Part shown: piece after piece, positions 18,784 to 28,633 of the stretch
Position numbering within the stretch: the first letter of the stretch is position 1
How the letters are laid out: the number at the start of each line of letters is the position of its first letter
Origin: Rhizobiales bacterium TMED25
Lineage (GTDB): Bacteria; Pseudomonadota; Alphaproteobacteria; Rhizobiales; TMED25
Assembly (NCBI GenBank): GCA_002168075.1
Contig: NHCE01000007.1
Coordinates: 105,548 to 156,734 of the forward strand
DNA: 51,187 nt
Reading direction: 5' to 3'
The notes under the pieces: model-generated
What the model was told of the DNA's origin: nothing
What the model saw: the letters and a program-made list of their open reading frames with translations, nothing else
The model's database searches: none
Translations under genes and position numbers: made by a program

Positions 18784-19923
18784 ATGAGATTTAACTCTGA
18801 AGATAACAATTATATGCTTTTTGCATTACAACTTTCAACTCAAGGAGATGGTAGGACATGGCCAAATCCGTCCGTTGGATGTGTTATAGTGAGTCCAAAG
18901 GATCAAAATCAAAAAAGTCATGATATCATTGTTGGAACAGGCTTTACTGGAAAAAATGGAACCCCACACGCTGAAATAGCTGCACTATCTGAAGCAAAAG
19001 ATATGGCATCAGGTTCAACACTATATGTAACATTAGAGCCATGTTGTCACTATGGAAAAACATCTCCATGTACAAAGGAAATAATTAAAAAAGGTATAAG
19101 TCGTGTTGTTGTGGCTATGGTAGATCCAAATCCATTAGTGTCTGGAAATGGAATAAGAGAACTAAAGAATAAAGGTATTAAAGTATCCATCGGTTGCTGT
19201 GAAAAAGAGGCAATCTCTCAAAACTCAGGCTTTGTATCTAGGATAACCAGAAAAAAACCTGAGGTATCCATCAAATTAGCGATAACTAATGATAATTTTA
19301 TCTCATCCTCAGAAAATAAAAGATTGAAAATTACAAGTAAAAAAGCAGATGAATATATTCATGCTTTGAGAGCTAAATACGATGGTATAATGATTGGAAG
19401 TGGGACTGTAGAAAATGATGATCCACGACTGAATGTAAGACTTCGAGGTTATTTTGATTACTCACCAGTAAAATTTATTTTATCGCGTAGATGCGAAATC
19501 AATATAAATTCAAATCTTTTTAAGGGACGAAATGATAGACCATTATATTTAATTACTGGGAAAAAAGTGGATGAAACAAAACTTAATAAGCTAAGAGAAA
19601 ATAATATCAATATCCTAAAAGTAGAGGATGACCCAGAAACAGGTTTCTTATGTCTTAATGATACCCTAATTAAAATAGGTGATATTGGAATAAATAATTT
19701 ATTGATAGAGCCCGGAGCTATTTTGCTAAAACATTTAATGGAAAGAAATATACCGGATGATATATATATATTTAAATCCACAAAAAAAATAGCAGATTCA
19801 GGAGTATTTATACCCGAAATTCATAACTTACTGGAAGATCAAAAAACAAATTATGATTTATCCTATAAAAGAGAAGTTTTTGATTGTGATTTAATGTACT
19901 ATAAAAGAGATCTTAGGAGTTAA
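18784..19923 (+). CDS. ribD: Riboflavin biosynthesis deaminase/reductase RibD
   Basis: RibD deaminates and then reduces the pyrimidine intermediate of riboflavin synthesis. The deaminase domain has the zinc site H62-A-E64 with C87 and C96 in EPCCHYGKTSPC. The reductase domain follows from about residue 155 (KPEVSIKLAIT, then the IGSGTVENDDPRLNVR segment). The 379 residues are normal. It opens the cluster ribD-ribE-ribH-nusB-thiL. Confidence 0.95.
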   Translation: MRFNSEDNNYMLFALQLSTQGDGRTWPNPSVGCVIVSPKDQNQKSHDIIVGTGFTGKNGTPHAEIAALSEAKDMASGSTLYVTLEPCCHYGKTSPCTKEIIKKGISRVVVAMVDPNPLVSGNGIRELKNKGIKVSIGCCEKEAISQNSGFVSRITRKKPEVSIKLAITNDNFISSSENKRLKITSKKADEYIHALRAKYDGIMIGSGTVENDDPRLNVRLRGYFDYSPVKFILSRRCEININSNLFKGRNDRPLYLITGKKVDETKLNKLRENNINILKVEDDPETGFLCLNDTLIKIGDIGINNLLIEPGAILLKHLMERNIPDDIYIFKSTKKIADSGVFIPEIHNLLEDQKTNYDLSYKREVFDCDLMYYKRDLRS

Positions 19924-19927
19924 TTAT

Positions 19928-20533
19928 ATGTTTACTGGTATAATAATAGAAAAAGGTTTAATAAAAGATATTAAGAGAAAAGATAACGAAATTGAGATGG
20001 TGATCTTTTCAAAAAAGATTAGTTCTTTTAAAGAGGGTATGTCGATTTCTTGTGCTGGCATTTGTTTGACTGTTGTCAGTTTTGAAAATTATGAAAGTGG
20101 ACATCTTTTTAGTGTGTACATTTCTAATGAAACACTGTCCAGAACAACCTTAGCTGAATATATGGAAGGTGACCAAATAAATCTTGAAAAAAGTCTTGCT
20201 CTTGGTGACGAGATGGATGGGCACATCGTACAAGGCCATGTTGATGGAGTTGCTGAAATCACAGACGTTGAACAAGATGGAGAGTCATCAAGATTTACTT
20301 TTAAAATTGAACCAAATCTTGTTAAATACATTGCACCGAAAGGCTCTGTGGCTTTGGATGGAACATCTCTAACGGTAAACAACGTAGAGGGTAATAAATT
20401 TGATGTAAATTTAATACCATACACATTAGATCATACTACTTGGAAAAGTAATCTCAAGGGTGATAAAGTTAATATTGAAGTTGATATACTATCAAGATAT
20501 GTACTGAACGCTAATAAACTAGAAAGATTTTGA
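19928..20533 (+). CDS. ribE: Riboflavin synthase
   Basis: Riboflavin synthase dismutates two 6,7-dimethyl-8-ribityllumazine molecules to riboflavin. The protein (201 residues) shows the tandem lumazine-binding repeats: MFTGIIIEKG at the start of the first, and GHIVQGHVDGVAEI near residue 98 in the second. It begins 4 bases after ribD and its TGA ends 2 bases before the ATG of ribH. It is named ribE in most alphaproteobacteria and ribC in E. coli. Confidence 0.95.
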   Translation: MFTGIIIEKGLIKDIKRKDNEIEMVIFSKKISSFKEGMSISCAGICLTVVSFENYESGHLFSVYISNETLSRTTLAEYMEGDQINLEKSLALGDEMDGHIVQGHVDGVAEITDVEQDGESSRFTFKIEPNLVKYIAPKGSVALDGTSLTVNNVEGNKFDVNLIPYTLDHTTWKSNLKGDKVNIEVDILSRYVLNANKLERF

Positions 20534-20535
20534 AG

Positions 20536-21018
20536 ATGGAAGTATTACCAAAGACAATACTGATCATAGATGCCAATTATTATGATGAGATTTCAGCAAA
20601 CTTGATAAATGGAATAAATTCAGCAATAGAAGATCTTGGTCAAAAAGATACTGAAATCAAAAAATCAAATATTTTTCTATCTCATCGTGTTGTCTCAGGT
20701 GCCCTAGAGATACCCCAGGCAATAAACTTGATTTTATCAAATGAATTGCATCATTCATTTGAAAATCGTATCTCAGGTATTATTGCCGTTGGCTGTGTTA
20801 TTAGAGGCGAAACAAGTCATTATGATATTGTGGCAGACAATTCTGCACGAGGAATAATGGATCTATCATTTAAATATAATATCCCAATAACAAATGCAAT
20901 TCTTACTGTAGATAATTATGACCAAGCCATTAAAAGATCCAAAGACAAAGGTCAGCATGCACTCAAGGCACTACTTGGTCTGATTGATTTGACGATCATA
21001 GATGATTTTTCAAGGTAA
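20536..21018 (+). CDS. ribH: 6,7-dimethyl-8-ribityllumazine synthase
   Basis: RibH joins the pyrimidine intermediate with 3,4-dihydroxy-2-butanone 4-phosphate to form lumazine. The substrate-binding segments GALEIPQAI and GCVIRGETSHYDIV are present, as is the C-terminal DKGQHALKALLGL. The ATG at 20536 (160 residues) is chosen over an in-frame TTG at 20530 that would overlap the ribE stop. In many alphaproteobacteria ribBA lies between ribE and ribH; here the two genes abut. Confidence 0.94.
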   Translation: MEVLPKTILIIDANYYDEISANLINGINSAIEDLGQKDTEIKKSNIFLSHRVVSGALEIPQAINLILSNELHHSFENRISGIIAVGCVIRGETSHYDIVADNSARGIMDLSFKYNIPITNAILTVDNYDQAIKRSKDKGQHALKALLGLIDLTIIDDFSR

Positions 21019-21020
21019 AG

Positions 21021-21479
21021 ATGAAGAATAATAAAATTCAGACAGTGACAAGATTGGTTTCAGTCCAATCTCTATATCAAATGGATATGGCAGGGACAGA
21101 TATTGACGTGATTATTAAAGATCATAAAAATAGAATTATCTTTGATAATAAAGATGATATATTAATTAATGATTTAAACACAGATATGTATAAAAAAATT
21201 CTTTATGGTGTTTTCGAAAATCAAATATCTATAGATAATAAAATAAAAGAATTTTTAGATGAGAAATGGTCCTATAGCAGGATTGATATTACTTTAAGAG
21301 CTATTCTGAGGGCAGCTGTATATGAATTATTGTTTACTCCTGACACACCTTTCAAAGTAGTGATTAATGAATACATAAATATAGCTCAGTCATTTTATTC
21401 AGAAAAAGAACCCGAATTTCTTAATGCTATTTTAGATAAAGTAGCAAAATCTAAATTAACGATGACGCCCGATGGATGA
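21021..21479 (+). CDS. nusB: Transcription antitermination factor NusB
   Basis: NusB binds boxA RNA with NusE (S10) and promotes rRNA antitermination. The helical 152-residue protein has the N-terminal RLVSVQSLYQMD segment and the family pattern ARIDITLRAILRAAVYELL-like in the C-terminal half (SRIDITLRAILRAAVYELL), followed by KVVINEYINIAQ. It begins 2 bases after ribH and overlaps thiL by 8 bases. Linkage to ribH and thiL is widely conserved. Confidence 0.95.
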   Translation: MKNNKIQTVTRLVSVQSLYQMDMAGTDIDVIIKDHKNRIIFDNKDDILINDLNTDMYKKILYGVFENQISIDNKIKEFLDEKWSYSRIDITLRAILRAAVYELLFTPDTPFKVVINEYINIAQSFYSEKEPEFLNAILDKVAKSKLTMTPDG

Positions 21480-22446
21480 AAAAAAAATAATCAAGAAATA
21501 TTTTAGACCACTTACAAATAAAGTCGATTCCTTGAATTTATTAGATGATGTATCACAAATAAACTTAAGAGATAAATCTAAAATTATAACTAACCAAGAT
21601 AGTTTAGTCTCAGGAACGCATTTCTTTGCAGCAGACGATCCACGGCTAATTGCAAAAAAAGCTTTGAGGGTAAATGTATCAGATATTATCTCAAAAGGAG
21701 TTATTCCATATGGTTATTTTTTATCCTTATCGATAGATAAAACCGTAAATGAAAATTGGATAAAAAGTTTCTGTGATGGTCTCAGTCAAGATCAAAAGAA
21801 ATATAATATTAAATTACTTGGCGGAGATACAGTATCATCTCAAAATGGAATATTCATTACAATTAATATGATAAGCCTATCAAATCAACCAATCATTAAA
21901 AGATCTACAGCGAATATTGATGACTCAATATATGTTAGTGGCTACATAGGTGATAGTGCCGTTGGTTTAAATTTGATTCAAAATAATTCAATAGAAGAGA
22001 ATTTATCAGAGAGTGATAAAAGCTACTTATTGGACGGGTACTATCTCCCAGATCCTAAATTTAAAATAGTAGAATTACTCAGAACATATGCTTCAAGCTC
22101 TATGGATACTACGGATGGATTATTTCATGACTTAAAAACCTTGTCACAAACATCGGGTTTGCATTTTCATATCAATAAAAAAAATATACCCCATTCCAAT
22201 GCTGTTAAAAAATTTTTAAAATATACCGATAATTATGATTTAACTTATTTCGGTGGAGATGATTATCAAACTATATTTACAGCAAGTAAGAGAGACCACC
22301 TCGATATAATGAATCATGCAAAAAAAATTGAAGTAAATATCACTCAAATTGGATTTGTTGGAGATAAAAGCTCCAAACCTATATTATTTGACGAGAATAA
22401 TATGCGTATATCCAACAATTTGAACACTTTTGAACACTTCAAGTGA
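21472..22446 (+). CDS. thiL: Thiamine-monophosphate kinase
   Basis: ThiL phosphorylates thiamine phosphate to the active cofactor. The 324-residue protein belongs to the AIR-synthase-like superfamily. Metal and ATP-binding aspartates are seen in LLDDVSQI, TNQDSLVSGTHF and NVSDIISKG near the N-terminus, then LGGDTVSS and SMDTTDGLFHDL. Its ATG lies in the end of nusB as ATGGATGA. It ends the riboflavin-thiamine cluster. Confidence 0.93.
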   Translation: MDEKKIIKKYFRPLTNKVDSLNLLDDVSQINLRDKSKIITNQDSLVSGTHFFAADDPRLIAKKALRVNVSDIISKGVIPYGYFLSLSIDKTVNENWIKSFCDGLSQDQKKYNIKLLGGDTVSSQNGIFITINMISLSNQPIIKRSTANIDDSIYVSGYIGDSAVGLNLIQNNSIEENLSESDKSYLLDGYYLPDPKFKIVELLRTYASSSMDTTDGLFHDLKTLSQTSGLHFHINKKNIPHSNAVKKFLKYTDNYDLTYFGGDDYQTIFTASKRDHLDIMNHAKKIEVNITQIGFVGDKSSKPILFDENNMRISNNLNTFEHFK

Positions 22447-22464
22447 TTTTAATAGTCAATCTTC

Positions 22465-22506
22465 TATAATTTCTTGCCATAATAGAAAAACTAATCTAAT
22501 AAGGAG
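22465..22506 (+). promoter_or_regulatory. Possible -10 and orphan Shine-Dalgarno-like site in hppA leader
   Basis: TATAAT lies at 22465-22470, about 90 bases before the hppA start, without a clear -35. AAGGAG follows at 22501-22506 but has no ATG, GTG or TTG at a suitable distance. The usable ribosome binding site of hppA is the AGAGG just before 22560. Promoter assignment is tentative. Confidence 0.3.
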
Positions 22507-22559
22507 ATAAATTTTTATTTCAATAAGAAACTATTTATAAATAATTTATAGAGGAAACC

Positions 22560-24674
22560 ATGACTACATTAATCTCAGTAATTATCTTGTGTGGACTGCT
22601 AGGGGTACTTTACGGTATTTGGGCAAGTAAGTCAGTAATGAATGCTGATCCTGGAAATGATAGAATGCAAGAAATAGCGAGCGCTATCCAAGAAGGAGCA
22701 GGTGCTTATCTTAAGAGGCAATACGCAACAATAGCCATGGTAGGAGTAATAATTTTTATTGCAGTCGCTTATTTTTTAAGCATAACAGTTGCAATTGGAT
22801 TTGCAATTGGTGCGATATTATCAGGAATTGCCGGATTTGTTGGAATGCTTATATCCGTGCGAGCAAATGTTAGGACAGCCCAAGCCTCCTCTGAAAGTCT
22901 AGGTAAGGGGCTATCTATCGCGTTTAAAGCCGGTTCAGTTACAGGTATGCTTGTTGCATCACTTGCATTGCTAGCCGTTTGCGTTTACTTTTTCATACTC
23001 ACAAATAGCTTGGGTCATGCATACAATAGTAGAATAGTCATAGACTCCTTGGTTGCGTTGGGATTTGGTGCTTCATTAATTTCAATATTTGCGAGACTCG
23101 GTGGCGGTATATTTACTAAGGGTGCGGATGTTGGTGGTGATCTTGTTGGTAAGGTTGAAGCTGGAATACCAGAGGATGACCCTCGTAATCCAGCAACTAT
23201 AGCAGATAATGTTGGTGATAATGTCGGTGATTGTGCTGGTATGGCTGCTGATCTATTTGAAACATATGCAGTTACAATTGTTGCAACTATGGTTTTAGCA
23301 TCAATATATTTTGCAAATTCAGCAATCTTCGAAGAAATCATGATTTACCCACTAGCAATTGGTGCCATGTGTATATTAACATCTATAGTTGGTACGTTCT
23401 TTGTAAAGCTTGGAAAAAGTAATTCTATTATGGGAGCTCTTTACAAAGGTTTTTTTGTCAGCGGCGTCTTATCATTGATATTACTCTGGCCACTCACAAG
23501 TAACTTAATTGGTATGGGTACGGTCATAGAGTCAGTATCAATTTCTTTTACTGGAATGGATATGTTTCTATGTGGAGTATCAGGGCTTGTGGTTACGACA
23601 TTAATCATTGTCATTACTGAATATTATACTGGAACAAATTACAGACCAGTCAGATCCGTTGCATCTGCATCTGTAACCGGGCATGGTACAAACGTAATTC
23701 AAGGTTTAGCTATGTCCTTGGAAGCAACTGCATTGCCATCAATAGTAATAATGGCTGGTATTATCGTAACATATAGTTTAGCGGGTTTATTTGGTATCGC
23801 AATTGCTGTAACTACAATGCTTGCACTAGCAGGGGTTGTAGTGGCATTAGATGCTTTTGGCCCTGTAACTGATAATGCTGGTGGTATTGCTGAAATGGCA
23901 GATTTACCCGAAGACGTTAGAAAAACTACTGATGCATTAGATGCTGTAGGTAATACAACAAAAGCCGTCACAAAAGGGTACGCTATTGGTTCCGCGGGCT
24001 TAGGAGCTTTAGTATTGTTTGCGGCATATACAGAAGATTTAAGTTACTTTACCGCGAACTCCGATAAATATAGTTATTTCGAGGGTGTGCAAGTCGACTT
24101 TGCACTCTCCAACCCATACGTAGTTGTTGGTCTCCTTCTTGGTGGATTGATGCCGTATCTTTTTGCAGCAATGGGGATGACCGCTGTTGGGAGAGCCGCA
24201 GGTTCAGTTGTTGAAGAGGTCAGGCGCCAATTTAAGGCTGATAAGAACATATTAAAGGGAACGTCTAAGCCTGATTACGCTCGGGCAGTTGATATGTTGA
24301 CAAAATCTGCTATTAAGGAAATGATAATTCCATCATTACTACCAGTACTGAGTCCAATAATCTTTTTCTTTCTAATAAACATGATTGATGGTAAATCATC
24401 GGCCTTCTCTGCACTTGGGGCAATGCTACTTGGAACTATCATAACAGGGTTATTTTTGGCAATTTCTATGACAGCTGGAGGAGGTGCATGGGATAATGCA
24501 AAAAAACTAATTGAGGACGGTCAATTCGGTGGAAAAGGCTCTGAAGCTCACAAAGCATCAATAACCGGAGATACAGTAGGTGATCCATACAAAGATACAG
24601 CCGGTCCTGCAATTAATCCAATGATTAAGATAACAAATATAGTTGCTTTACTATTGTTAGCTATTTTGGCATAA
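22560..24674 (+). CDS. hppA: K+-insensitive, proton-translocating membrane pyrophosphatase
   Basis: This integral membrane enzyme of about 16 helices (704 residues) couples pyrophosphate hydrolysis to proton export, saving energy under ATP limitation. The pyrophosphate-binding motif [20 protein letters not shown] begins at 188, followed by [21 protein letters not shown] second acidic motif [16 protein letters not shown] lies at 431-446. Lys468 in [16 protein letters not shown] replaces the alanine of K+-dependent enzymes, marking the K+-independent H+-pumping type. It is transcribed alone and converges with bamE. Confidence 0.96.
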   Translation: MTTLISVIILCGLLGVLYGIWASKSVMNADPGNDRMQEIASAIQEGAGAYLKRQYATIAMVGVIIFIAVAYFLSITVAIGFAIGAILSGIAGFVGMLISVRANVRTAQASSESLGKGLSIAFKAGSVTGMLVASLALLAVCVYFFILTNSLGHAYNSRIVIDSLVALGFGASLISIFARLGGGIFTKGADVGGDLVGKVEAGIPEDDPRNPATIADNVGDNVGDCAGMAADLFETYAVTIVATMVLASIYFANSAIFEEIMIYPLAIGAMCILTSIVGTFFVKLGKSNSIMGALYKGFFVSGVLSLILLWPLTSNLIGMGTVIESVSISFTGMDMFLCGVSGLVVTTLIIVITEYYTGTNYRPVRSVASASVTGHGTNVIQGLAMSLEATALPSIVIMAGIIVTYSLAGLFGIAIAVTTMLALAGVVVALDAFGPVTDNAGGIAEMADLPEDVRKTTDALDAVGNTTKAVTKGYAIGSAGLGALVLFAAYTEDLSYFTANSDKYSYFEGVQVDFALSNPYVVVGLLLGGLMPYLFAAMGMTAVGRAAGSVVEEVRRQFKADKNILKGTSKPDYARAVDMLTKSAIKEMIIPSLLPVLSPIIFFFLINMIDGKSSAFSALGAMLLGTIITGLFLAISMTAGGGAWDNAKKLIEDGQFGGKGSEAHKASITGDTVGDPYKDTAGPAINPMIKITNIVALLLLAILA

Positions 24675-24691
24675 ATCAAATTTGGTATGAG

Positions 24692-24715
24692 GCAGGGTCA
24701 AAATATTGATCCTGC
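24692..24715. terminator. Hairpin between convergent hppA and bamE
   Basis: GCAGGGTCAA (24692-24701) can pair with TTGATCCTGC (24706-24715): ten pairs including one G-T, with a four-base loop. It overlaps the last codons of bamE. No T-run follows on either strand, so intrinsic termination is uncertain, but the placement between convergent genes fits a shared terminator. Confidence 0.4.
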
Positions 24716-25141
24716 TATTGCTTCCTTGCTAGTATACCTTCCAGTGTTATCAAATAAGTCCTGCATTATTGTAGCTTCTGTGCCACCTGGAATTGTTATA
24801 TTCGAATTATAGTTTATTATTTTCCCATCTTTTAGGGAATACTTTTCGATATTCTCAGTCAGGTCCTCTTCATTAAAGGATACCACAAGGATAGTCCTCT
24901 CAATCTCTTTTGGATTGAGAAAAGCATATTTATAGAATTTATTAGATGTATAATAAAATTTATTACCATTTTCTTGTGACTCAGTCGATGGAGAACCCAT
25001 TAATTGATATACTTCAGATTTTTGCATTCCAATTCTAATTTCCTTCTGATTTTCCTCATCAAAAAGATAGCCTCTTCTTTCAATATAGGAAGAACATGAT
25101 GAGATATTCAGTAAAATAAGCAATAATAGTATTTTTTTCAT
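24698..25141 (-). CDS. bamE: Outer membrane assembly lipoprotein, BamE/SmpA/OmlA family
   Basis: BamE is a small lipoprotein of the beta-barrel assembly machine in the outer membrane. The first 15 residues form a lipoprotein signal ending ISSC, with the lipidated cysteine at 16. The BamE fold signature IRIGMQKSEVYQLMGSPS lies near 36-53, followed by FYYTSNKF. The 147-residue length fits alphaproteobacterial members. It is divergent from the bc1 chaperone gene, a pairing common in alphaproteobacteria. Confidence 0.85.
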   Translation of the reverse strand: MKKILLLLILLNISSCSSYIERRGYLFDEENQKEIRIGMQKSEVYQLMGSPSTESQENGNKFYYTSNKFYKYAFLNPKEIERTILVVSFNEEDLTENIEKYSLKDGKIINYNSNITIPGGTEATIMQDLFDNTGRYTSKEAIAGSIF

Positions 25142-25199
25142 ATCTAAATATTTTAAAAAATTATATTAAGTAATATAACAACCTTAAATAAGTAAGCAT

Positions 25200-25727
25200 A
25201 TGATTTTTTTTAAAAAGCAAAGTGATACACATTTTTATTTATATGAGAAAATGGCAAAGTTTTCTCGTAATAGAAATTTTTATAAATCCTGTAATTTTCT
25301 CGATACCATAGATGGAAGATTTGAAATACTACTTGTCCATGTTATTTTGCTTGTTCGAAAGTTGAATAGTGAGGACAAAGATGAACTCGCCCAGTTAGTT
25401 GTTGACTTAATGTTTTCAACAATAGATTTATCATTTCGTGAGGAGGGAGTTGGAGATTTATCAATTCCAAAAAAAATGAAAAAGGTTGGGAAAGTCTTTT
25501 ATGGAAGGATTGCTTCATTAGATAATATTCTAAAGATGGAGGATGAAAATCAAAGGAAAGACGAAACTGTTAATTATTTTATTAGGAATGCATTTCTCTC
25601 AGATGAAAATTATAGAACAGATGCAGAAAAATTATCCAACTATGTTAATAACTTTGATAAGCTCCTAAGGAATTTAGAAGTTGAGGATATATTAAAGATT
25701 GACGAGGAAGATCTCGTTATAGATTAA
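25200..25727 (+). CDS. Ubiquinol-cytochrome c chaperone family protein (CBP3/UQCC1-like)
   Basis: The 175-residue protein matches the bacterial relatives of mitochondrial CBP3/UQCC1, which assist cytochrome b maturation in the bc1 complex. Recognisable features are FLDTIDGRFEILLVHVILLVRK near 32-53, then LAQLVVDLMFSTIDLSFREEGVGDLSIPKKMKKVGKVFYGR. No signal peptide is seen. It lies between bamE and plsX; the DUF177 (YceD-like) gene often found next is absent here. The role in bc1 assembly is from family knowledge. Confidence 0.85.
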   Translation: MIFFKKQSDTHFYLYEKMAKFSRNRNFYKSCNFLDTIDGRFEILLVHVILLVRKLNSEDKDELAQLVVDLMFSTIDLSFREEGVGDLSIPKKMKKVGKVFYGRIASLDNILKMEDENQRKDETVNYFIRNAFLSDENYRTDAEKLSNYVNNFDKLLRNLEVEDILKIDEEDLVID

Positions 25728-25805
25728 TTAAGACTGCATATTCTTATGTCATTATGACTAGATTAGTCTATATTAATTTTATATTTTTTTATATTTAAGA
25801 AAACA

Positions 25806-26840
25806 ATGAAACAAGAAATAAATATAGCCATAGATTTTATGGGTGGTGATGATAATGCATCATTTGTCCTACACGGTTTAAGACTAACTTACGAAAAGTA
25901 TCCAGAGTCAAGATTCCAATTGTTTGGTGACGAAGATTTGATTAGGTCAAAAATAAAGAACTTTCCTGATTTACAAAATATATCAGATATTATCCATTGT
26001 GAAACTTTTGTCAGAATGGATGAGAAACCGAGCTTATCCATAAAAAGAGGTAGGGGGACATCCAGCATTTGGAAGGCAATAGACTCTGTAAAGAATGGAA
26101 AATCAGATATAATTATATCAGCAGGTAATACTGGTGCTTTAATGGCAATGTCAACACTCATTCTAAAAACAATGTCAGAAATTCAACGTCCAGCCATAGC
26201 GGCAATTTGGCCAACTATAAATGGTGAAACAATAGTATTAGATGTTGGGGCTACTATTGGATCAAATACAAAGCAACTTGTAGATTTCTCAATTTTAGGT
26301 GCGTCTATGGCACAATCAATTTTTGATTTGGATCAGCCAAGAGTATCACTCCTCAACATTGGTGAAGAGGAAATGAAAGGCTTAGATGAAATAAAGAAAG
26401 CCCATGATATATTAAAATCTGGTTCTTATTTTTTTAATTATCAAGGTTTTGTTGAAGGGAATCTTATAGGAAAAGGTGTTTCTGATGTTATTGTTACGGA
26501 TGGTTTTACAGGTAATGTTGCCCTAAAAACTGCAGAGGGTACTGCAGCTCAGATTTCAACTTATTTCAAAGATGCTATAGACAGGTCACTCACAGCAAAA
26601 TTAGGTTACCTATTTGCAAAATCAGCTTTTCAAACTTTAAAAGATAAGATGAACCCATCTAGACTTAATGGGGGCGTTTTTCTGGGTTTAAACGGTATTG
26701 TTATAAAAAGCCATGGTAAAACAGATCCAACCGGCTTTTCATCTGCTATAGATCTTGGTATAGATATGCATAAGTCTTCATTAATATTGAAAATTCAGAA
26801 AAATGTTAATGAGCTGAATAAGGAGTTAAACTTTGATTAA
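25806..26840 (+). CDS. plsX: Phosphate acyltransferase PlsX
   Basis: PlsX converts acyl-ACP to acyl-phosphate for phosphatidic acid synthesis and sits peripherally on the inner membrane. The N-terminal motif IAIDFMGGDDNA, the ISAGNTGALMA segment and VTDGFTGNVALKTAEG are typical. The length (344) is normal. It overlaps fabH by 8 bases and forms the conserved plsX-fabH-ihfA-merR run. Confidence 0.96.
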   Translation: MKQEINIAIDFMGGDDNASFVLHGLRLTYEKYPESRFQLFGDEDLIRSKIKNFPDLQNISDIIHCETFVRMDEKPSLSIKRGRGTSSIWKAIDSVKNGKSDIIISAGNTGALMAMSTLILKTMSEIQRPAIAAIWPTINGETIVLDVGATIGSNTKQLVDFSILGASMAQSIFDLDQPRVSLLNIGEEEMKGLDEIKKAHDILKSGSYFFNYQGFVEGNLIGKGVSDVIVTDGFTGNVALKTAEGTAAQISTYFKDAIDRSLTAKLGYLFAKSAFQTLKDKMNPSRLNGGVFLGLNGIVIKSHGKTDPTGFSSAIDLGIDMHKSSLILKIQKNVNELNKELNFD

Positions 26841-27807
26841 ATCAGTTATTAAAGGTGTTGGGTCATATCTTCCCGAGAAAGTTTTAACCAATGATGATAT
26901 TTCTGAATTTGTCGACACTAGCGATGAATGGATCTATGGAAGAACCGGAATAAAACAAAGACATATTGCTGCGGACAATCAATTGACATCTGATCTTGCA
27001 TATAACGCCTCAATTAGAGCTATTAAAGATGCTAATATTTCTCCCTCCGAAATCGACTTAATCATTCTTGCAACCTCAACGCCTGATCAAGTATTTCCAT
27101 CTACTGCAGTCAAACTTCAAGATAAACTTAAAATTAAATTTGGCGCAGCATTCGATATTCATGCAGTCTGTAGTGGGTTTATTTATGCTCTCTCAACAGC
27201 AGATAATTTTATAAAATCAGGAAAATATAGTAAGGTTTTAGTTGTTGGGTCTGAGACATACTCGAGAATAATTGACTGGAATGATAGGTCAACTTGTGTG
27301 TTATTTGGCGATGGGGCAGGGGCATTCATTCTCGAGGCTATAAATTCAAATAGTGAAGATTACAATGAAGGAATTTTTGACTCCGTTATAAGGTCTGATG
27401 GTGAATATAGAACAAAGTTATTTTGTGATGGAGGCCCGTCAATGTCAAGGGACCAACTTCATTTTATCAGCATGGATGGAAAAGAAGTATATAAACATGC
27501 CGTTGAAAAGCAAACAGCCATAGTAGAAGACTTACTGAAGACATCTAAAATAGATATTGAAGATATTGATTGGTTTGTCCCCCATCAGGCTAATCTGAGA
27601 ATACTTGATGCTACAGCCAAAAAGCTAAGGTTAGACAAAAATAAGATCATTATAACAGTAGATCAACATGCAAATACCTCATCAGCATCAATCCCAGTGG
27701 CAATGGACCATGCAATTCAGATAGGAAAAATTAAAAGAGGTGATATACTGCTTCTTGAGGCCTTTGGAGCTGGTTTTACTTGGGGGGCAGTGTTATTAAA
27801 ATATTAA
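26833..27807 (+). CDS. fabH: 3-oxoacyl-[acyl-carrier-protein] synthase III
   Basis: FabH starts fatty acid synthesis by condensing acetyl-CoA with malonyl-ACP. The catalytic triad is C113 (HAVCSGF), H251 (VPHQAN) and N281 (HANTSS). The start is a TTG at 26833, with AGGAG at 26821-26825 at good spacing and no better ATG before the conserved IKGVGSYLPE. The start lies within the end of plsX, suggesting coupled translation. The length is 324 residues. Confidence 0.96.
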   Translation: MIKSVIKGVGSYLPEKVLTNDDISEFVDTSDEWIYGRTGIKQRHIAADNQLTSDLAYNASIRAIKDANISPSEIDLIILATSTPDQVFPSTAVKLQDKLKIKFGAAFDIHAVCSGFIYALSTADNFIKSGKYSKVLVVGSETYSRIIDWNDRSTCVLFGDGAGAFILEAINSNSEDYNEGIFDSVIRSDGEYRTKLFCDGGPSMSRDQLHFISMDGKEVYKHAVEKQTAIVEDLLKTSKIDIEDIDWFVPHQANLRILDATAKKLRLDKNKIIITVDQHANTSSASIPVAMDHAIQIGKIKRGDILLLEAFGAGFTWGAVLLKY

Positions 27808-27870
27808 AAAAATGATTCTCATTGTTGACTGTCGGAGATATCTAGAATAGAACTAACATGGGAAAATAAT

Positions 27871-28164
27871 ATGACTGAAAAAGCTCTAACAAGACTTGGG
27901 ATATGTGAGGCGATATATAAGCATATAGGATTATCTAGAAAAGACTCCCTAGATATTGTCCAAAATATACTTGAGAAAAAGGCTATTGCTCTTGCAAATG
28001 GTGAAGATGTTAAATTATCTTCATTTGGTAGTTTTTTAATTAAAAGAAAAAAATCACGAACAGGAAGAAACCCAAAAACAAAAGTAGAAGCTGTAATTTC
28101 AGAAAGAAATGTAGTTGTTTTTAGACCTAGTATGCAACTTAAAAATAAAGTAAATTCAGATTAG
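27871..28164 (+). CDS. ihfA: Integration host factor alpha subunit
   Basis: IHF bends DNA sharply and organises promoters, origins and recombination sites. The 97-residue HU-family protein starts [16 protein letters not shown] and has the DNA-binding arm signature [21 protein letters not shown], including the intercalating proline region. Its place between fabH and a MerR gene is the usual alphaproteobacterial setting for ihfA rather than hup. Confidence 0.93.
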   Translation: MTEKALTRLGICEAIYKHIGLSRKDSLDIVQNILEKKAIALANGEDVKLSSFGSFLIKRKKSRTGRNPKTKVEAVISERNVVVFRPSMQLKNKVNSD

Positions 28165-28177
28165 TTTGGAAGTAAAT

Positions 28178-28633
28178 ATGGTAGCTAAATCTCAAGACGC
28201 ATTCAGAACTATAAGTGAAGTTTCAGAAGAGCTAAATGTTCCACCCCATGTATTGAGATTTTGGGAAAAGAAATTTTCTTCAATTAAGCCTATGACTAGA
28301 GGTGGTGGTAGAAGGTTTTATAGACCAAATGATATTAAACTCTTAAAATCAATTCACAAATTACTGTATACAGATATGTATACAATTAGTGGTGTTCAAA
28401 ATATATTCAGGCAAAAAGGTAAAGCCCATATCTTAGCATTATATGATACCCAATTTAAAGAAAACAACTCGCAACAAGTAAATAAAAGTATTCATAAGGA
28501 TGAATATCGGTCCGACCTCTTTGAAGAAAATCAAATTAAGCCAGATCCAACCCTGGATTTTAAAAATTTCTTGCAAGACTCTCTAAAGGAGTTAAATGAG
28601 ATGGAGAACATGCTTAAAAATAGTTACAGTTAG
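28178..28633 (+). CDS. MerR-family transcriptional regulator
   Basis: This 151-residue protein has an N-terminal MerR helix-turn-helix ([20 protein letters not shown]), a wing with [15 protein letters not shown] and a C-terminal acidic tail. It lacks the cysteine-rich metal site of mercury sensors, and its ligand is unknown. The ATG at 28178 follows a GGAAG site and is preferred to an in-frame TTG at 28166. It is part of the conserved plsX-fabH-ihfA-merR cluster of alphaproteobacteria. Confidence 0.9.
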   Translation: MVAKSQDAFRTISEVSEELNVPPHVLRFWEKKFSSIKPMTRGGGRRFYRPNDIKLLKSIHKLLYTDMYTISGVQNIFRQKGKAHILALYDTQFKENNSQQVNKSIHKDEYRSDLFEENQIKPDPTLDFKNFLQDSLKELNEMENMLKNSYS

